NCBI GenBank assembly: GCA_025331125.1
Contig: JAOALB010000101.1
Span: forward strand, 41,908 to 105,907
Direction of reading: 5' to 3'
Source: Mycogone perniciosa
Taxonomy: Eukaryota > Ascomycota > Sordariomycetes > Hypocreales > Hypocreaceae
Length of the DNA: 64,000 bases
This document shows, in pieces, positions 59,582 through 64,000 of the stretch (its first letter is position 1; each line of letters opens with the position of its first letter). Made by a program: the position numbers and the translations under genes. Below the pieces are notes generated by a model. It saw only the letters and a list, made by a program, of their open reading frames with translations, ran no database searches and had not been told where the DNA came from.

Positions 59582-59598
59582 CACGTGTTGGTCACGTG
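59582..59598. promoter_or_regulatory. Two CACGTG sites 11 bp apart
   Basis: tcacgtgttggtcacgtgt has CACGTG at 59582-59587 and 59593-59598, one helical turn apart. E-boxes of this kind bind bHLH dimers. No gene start lies close on either side in this window, so a role is uncertain. Confidence 0.4.
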
Positions 59599-60197
59599 TA
59601 ACTGAAATTTCTTGCAGAGCTGGCTTCAGTACCCCAACTCTAGGAAAACAACAGTGATCTTCTACTATACACAGACTGCAATATAACTAACCCGTACGCC
59701 GGAATAATCTTAATAAATTAATAGGCCTTTACGGCTCGCAGCGCTGCCTGCTCTAATAGCGGCGCTAATAGCTTCCCCTTTTATCTTAGCTTAGACAGTT
59801 ACCCGTTAGTGGGTCCACTGGAAACCAACTGTTAGACTTCACCCAATAGTTGGCTATAAAAGTCCTAATACACTATAAAAGTCCAATACACTTTTTTCCT
59901 ATAGAGCTATAGCTAAAGTTTATATATATTTCTTTATATAGTAATTATTTCTATTTTATTATAGTATATTAAAGTCTATAATAAATATTTAATTTCTTTT
60001 TAGTTATTTATTTATTTAATTTTTAGCTTGCCTATTATTTAGCTATTTCTTTTATTATGTTTTTATAGTACTCTTTATTTAATAAAGGAAAAGGCAGTAG
60101 TATTAAAAATAAAGGCATTTTAATATAGTTGTTAAGGTAGCTAGCTAGTAGTAATAATAGAATATTAATAATATTTTTATTTAGTAGTTGTATTCGC

Positions 60198-60280
60198 TTT
60201 TATATTAACTTTTATATTAACTTTTATATTAGTTTTTATATTAGTTTATAGCTATTATTATTATTATTATTATTAAAGGA
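60198..60280. repeat. 12-bp tandem repeat followed by an (ATT)n microsatellite
   Basis: ttttatattaac or a close variant is present four times (60198-60248), then attattattattattatta at about 60254-60276. Similar short arrays inside this element are (TA)n at about 60804-60828 and (TTAA)n at about 61859-61878. Confidence 0.75.
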
Positions 60281-61123
60281 GCTAAGTATAATTATAATAA
60301 AGCTATAACTTTTATTATAGAGTTTATTAAACCACTACTTTAGTATTAAAATTCTATTTTATATTAATAATAAAAGGATTTTCTTTAAACTTAAAAAGTT
60401 AAGTATATTTTTTATTATTAACTTTAAAAGGAAGATGTTTTTCAATTTTTTATATAGCTTTAAGCTATTTTTTGAATAATATACTTTTCTTTATAAACGG
60501 ACTAGCTTTAGGTATATAATATAAAGAGGAGACCTAGAATTATTTATTTAAAATTAAGGAAAATAGGAAGAAAAGCTTAAAGCTAGCTAGCTTTAAATAA
60601 TAGCTATTTAGATAATTAATATTTAAATTATATATATAGCTATAAAGAAATGAAGCAGGTATTAAATGTCTTTACCTAGGCTTTTAGCCTATAATATTCT
60701 TTATATTATTAGCCCTATTAAATTTATTTTCCCTTTAGTATACTTTAACCTTATTTATTTTCATTTTAATATATTACTAGTTTATTAAAGGGGAATTGGC
60801 ACTTTATATATATATATATATATATACTACAAATAACCTAAATAAAACACAGGAACTATACTTTTAATACAGCTATAAAGCTATAGTGAACTAATATAAA
60901 GGCTAAAAGATACTGTAAATTATTTAATTATAATATCTATAGTTAAAAGCAATTAATAGTTACCTTTATATACCTTAAAAGCTGTAAAAGTATAGGTAAA
61001 GTTATATATTAAAGGAGAAAGCAGGTTAATTAATATTAAACTAAGTCTATTTATTTATTATTATAGTTTTATACTTTCTTAATATAATAATTACTTAAAT
61101 AAAGAATTCACTGTTTTTGAGTA

Positions 61124-61703
61124 TATTAAAATAACAAGGTTATACTGAACCTTATTTATGTGTGGCTTCTAGGAAGCTGCACACAACGCAGCAATAAGGA
61201 AACGACTGAGAGTCTAATTGGGCTTATAATGGATGAACAATTGAATTGTAAATGATCTAATAGCTAGAAGCTATAGAATATCTAGTATATATGCGGCCAG
61301 TGTAAAAGTGATTGTATAAACAATAGCTTTGTCTTCTATAATAGTCCTCCGACTAAATAATAGGAATGCAGCAGCAGAATTAGGTTTATAGCCTTATTCT
61401 TATTTTCCGCAAAATTCATTTATATAGGAAATCGTCTAAATTGACTCATGGCTATACAAACAGGAAACCATTTTAGTCAGATTTTTCACAATAGCTATTG
61501 TGGCCATTGTATTGAGTCTAGGGGAGGCGGGATAGCTGGTCCTAGCTTAATTGTTATCGTTGAAGATAACAGAAATTTCCTGACTTACACCGAAGTTCTT
61601 CCAGAACTCGGTCCTAGCGTCGGGCCTGATTCCGGGTCTAGCCAGAATAGGAAGGTTACCCAAATACACTGAGATCCTTACTTTTTAGCCCTCCTTTTTA
61701 GCA
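61124..61703 (+). mobile_element. Solo LTR of the fourth family, 580 bp, inverted relative to 46391-46971
   Basis: Aligns along its whole length with the reverse complement of 46391-46971. Ends are tattaaa...tttttagca (former TGTTAAA/TTTAACA type). The flanks gagta (61119-61123) and aagta (61704-61708) are a 5-bp duplication with one G-to-A difference. Of the two copies this one has more C-to-T changes: it has lost the ATG and has a TGA in the frame that is open in the other. A 74-codon frame remains (61448-61672), with the Cys pair CGHC and a glycine-rich part. Confidence 0.9.
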
Positions 61704-63600
61704 AAGTAAACCTATAAAAAGGAGTAAAAGTGTATTAGGTATATTAGTTACTTTTAAGAAAACTAGGCCTTTTATAACTATTATATTTTAAATTTTTTAA
61801 ATTTTTCTATTTAAAGAATAGTATTTTATTAATAAATTTAATTAAAGTTAAATATAGTAATTAATTAATTAATTAATTGTATAGTTTTACTATATATCCT
61901 TTTATTAATAAACTTTTAAACTTACTATATTTAATTAATAGTGGATATATAATAGGGGTAAATAAATAAAGTAGAGGATAAAAAGCGAAGGAAAGGAAAG
62001 GAAAGGGAAGGATATACTTTTATATATATTAATAGTAAAGTAATTAATATATAATATTAGAGTAATAGCTTTTATAAATAACTAGATTTAAAAGTATATT
62101 ATATTATTTATATATATATTATATAGTATTTACTGTCTAAGAAAATTAACTATCTTTTAAAAGTAATAAACTATAAATTTGGGTTATAATATTTTACTTT
62201 TTTTATTATTTTGTTAAAATTTGTTATATAATAAGTTTTTACTGAAAAAGGAATATTTTAGCTTTCTTAAACTTTAATATAATATTAAATATAGTAAATC
62301 CCTTTTTATAAATAACTTTAAAAGTATATATAAACTTAAAATAAAGGAAAATAAAGTTGCCTTTAAAAAGTAATTACTATAATACCTTTTAATATATATT
62401 TTTAATACCTAAAAAACTTTAATATTAGGAGGCTAAAGAATATATACTATATAATATAGGAAAATAGTAAATATAATATTAAAATTAATTTAGTATTTAA
62501 TAACTTTAAATAATATATAATTTAAAGCTATTAATAATTAAAAGTTAATACTTGTTTTTATTTAACTATTAAATTAAAGGTACTTTATAGGGATATAAAT
62601 ATTACTTTTTAAGTTTCTTTAGTTATAAATTATAGCTAAACTATTCTTAAACAGAAAAGTTTATTTATTTTACTTATATAAATATTTTCTGAAATTAAAT
62701 ATAAAAATAATAAAGTTAATTAAAAGTTAATTTACGATTATTAGAGTTAATATTTAATATAATAAAGTAAATAGTTTATTAACTTAAACCTTTATTTAAC
62801 TGTTGATTAAAAAAGCTGTAAATATAAATCAAAGTAAAATAAATTTACTTTTAGTATTAATTAAAAGAAAAAATATATAAAACTCTTTATTACTTAAATG
62901 AAAGACTTTAAGTTATTATAAATATATTATTTAAGTAATAATAACTTAAATGTATTATTAAAAATCGTTAATATAAATATTATATTTATTTTTAATTTAA
63001 TACTTTAAAGGATTAATTTTATATTCTTTGATAATTTTCTGTAAGTTTTAAAAGAAAAATAGTAAATCTTTAATATTAAATACTTTAAAAGCTTTATAAA
63101 TCTTTTTTACAGCTTTAATATAAAGTTTATATACCTTAAAATATTTTTATAATTATTTGAAATATTATTCTTTTAATAAATAAAAAATATTAAAGTTTTA
63201 TTATTATATTAATAATTTATACTTTAATAATTAAAAAACTATTTTATTAAAGTTAATATATATATATAATCCAAGAATTATATTTATTATTTATAAAAGT
63301 TTATAGTTAATTGTTAATATAAAGAAAAAGGTTTAATTAATTAAGAAAAGTAATTAAACTTTATATATTTAATATAGTAATATAATTAAAATAAATACAG
63401 GTACCAGCCAAGTATATTAAACCTTTTTAGTATATTAGGACTTTTATAGCCAACTATTCGGCAAAGTCTAATAGTTGGTTTCCAGAGGACCTACTAACGG
63501 GTATATTTACCTAAGGACGGCGGTGGTATAGGAATTACGTTAAGGTTATATATACCTATAGGCTTAAGACTGAGGGGTAAAACTCAACTAAGGCGAGCGC

Positions 63601-63930
63601 CTTAGTCGGGCAGAAAAATCCAGGACAGGCAAGAAAGTCCGGGACCATTAACATTTCAAGTATCTTTATATATAGAAATATATATAAAGATACTTAAAAG
63701 GATCCCCACTATTTTCCTAGGCTTTTAACGTTTTCTTTACTTTTTAATAAAATAAAGATAGATATATAATTAATTAAAGAAAAATCTTTATACTTTTAAA
63801 TTTAGGAATTAATATCTTTATATAATAGTAAATATATTTAAATTTATTAATTAATTTTATTACTATCGGATATAAAGAAAATAGGTGTCCCAGAGTTTTA
63901 TGCCTGTCCTGGCTTTTTCTGCCCGATTAA

Positions 63931-63931
<1 letters not shown>
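63601..63931. mobile_element. 331-bp inverted-repeat (MITE-like) element
   Basis: The left end cttagtcgggcagaaaaatc followed by caggacaggc is matched in reverse complement by the right end (gcctgtcctggctttttctg then cccgattaag, ending 63931). The arms extend some 40-45 bp with a few differences. The interior is A+T-rich with no coding capacity. The target duplication cannot be read because the right flank is the terminal poly-G. Confidence 0.8.
63658..63695. repeat. Perfect hairpin, 17-bp arms, 4-base loop
   Basis: aagtatctttatatata, loop gaaa, tatatataaagatactt, inside the MITE-like element close to its left arm. Confidence 0.85.
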
Positions 63932-63975
<44 letters not shown>

Positions 63976-64000
63976 CGGGGGGGGGGGGGGGGGGGGGGGG
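63931..64000. other. Terminal poly-G run
   Basis: About 70 G with a single C at 63976, running to the window edge. This is most likely a sequencing or assembly artefact at a contig end. A real homopolymer cannot be excluded. Confidence 0.75.

Larger units (their letters stand above)
58925..59799. other. Gene-free normal-composition stretch
   Basis: Apart from the TACGGAGT motifs and the CACGTG pair I see no coding frame. 59690-59790 carries short GC-rich direct and inverted pieces (gcagcgctgc, agcggcgcta) of no clear meaning. The TIR element starts at 59802. Confidence 0.4.
59802..63501. mobile_element. 3.7-kb DNA element with 74-bp terminal inverted repeats and TA duplication
   Basis: The left end (59802-59875, CCCGTTAGTGGGTCC...) is matched in reverse complement by the right end (63428-63501) with only about seven differences, mostly transitions. 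Both ends keep the internal palindrome CCAACT.TTAG...ATAGTTGG and the block ggctataaaagtcctaata. A TA dinucleotide flanks each side (59800-59801 and 63502-63503), as for Tc1/mariner, Fot1 or pogo-type elements. The interior is heavily RIP-mutated; I could not recognise a transposase or its DDE/DDD residues. A 580-bp solo LTR sits inside, so the element itself is about 3.1 kb, longer than typical Fot1 elements. It may be a composite or another superfamily. Confidence 0.75.

Noticed and set aside
63931..64000. Poly-G run considered as a telomere
   Set aside because: Fungal telomeres are usually (TTAGGG)n; a pure G run is not a telomere repeat.

Overview
The window is eukaryotic, very probably from a filamentous ascomycete (Pezizomycotina). 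Most of it is extremely A+T-rich and TpA-rich DNA of the kind left by repeat-induced point mutation (RIP). Long former reading frames are broken almost only by TAA and TAG standing where CAA, CAG or TGG would be expected. The mobile elements are fungal types: Ty3/gypsy chromoviruses, a Tad-like LINE, terminal-inverted-repeat elements and solo LTRs. The one gene structure that can be modelled has a short fungal GT-AG intron. No rRNA, tRNA, CRISPR array or bacterial signal was seen. A RIP-compartment such as a pericentromere, subtelomere or repeat island fits; the sequence does not decide which.

Layout. 1-271: piece of a gypsy-family-A LTR. 272-6.5 kb: RIP-mutated frames on both strands, two fold-back structures, and a coding tandem repeat of 57 bp. 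6601-6917: a 5'-truncated LINE with a perfect 14-bp target duplication. About 7.6-17.8 kb: a run of plus-strand RIP-killed genes, including an F-box/ankyrin gene, a coiled-coil gene and two long frames I cannot name. 19562-26480: complete gypsy A copy 1 (minus strand), flanked by CTTAG, with an integrase deletion. 28812-35412: complete gypsy B (plus strand), flanked by AGTAT/AATAT, inserted into another dead frame. About 38.1-39.0 kb: a recognisable alpha/beta-hydrolase pseudogene on the minus strand. 39.6-40.9 kb: the 3' part of the LINE (RNase H). 44.6-46.3 kb: a dead frame cut off by the broken end of gypsy A copy 2 (46287-54465), whose left LTR holds a solo LTR of a fourth family. 54.5-56.3 kb: the 3' part of gypsy C with its LTR.

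56.0-59.8 kb is the only long stretch of ordinary base composition. It holds a BTB/POZ-domain gene with one intron and two in-frame stop codons, a possible short minus-strand exon, a cluster of TACGGAGTA motifs and paired CACGTG sites. From 59802 to 63501 runs a 3.7-kb element with 74-bp terminal inverted repeats and TA duplications, containing a second copy of the solo LTR. A 331-bp inverted-repeat element follows at 63601-63931, and the window ends in a suspicious poly-G run.

The genes do not form a working pathway: nearly all are dead. What the window records is a history of insertion, RIP and nested later insertion. The order can be read from target duplications and from how strongly each layer is mutated. 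The most unusual parts are the RIP-killed multi-gene block at 7.6-17.8 kb, whose products are mostly unrecognised, and the lightly mutated layer (solo LTRs, truncated LINE, gypsy C LTR, BTB gene) lying inside or beside heavily mutated DNA.
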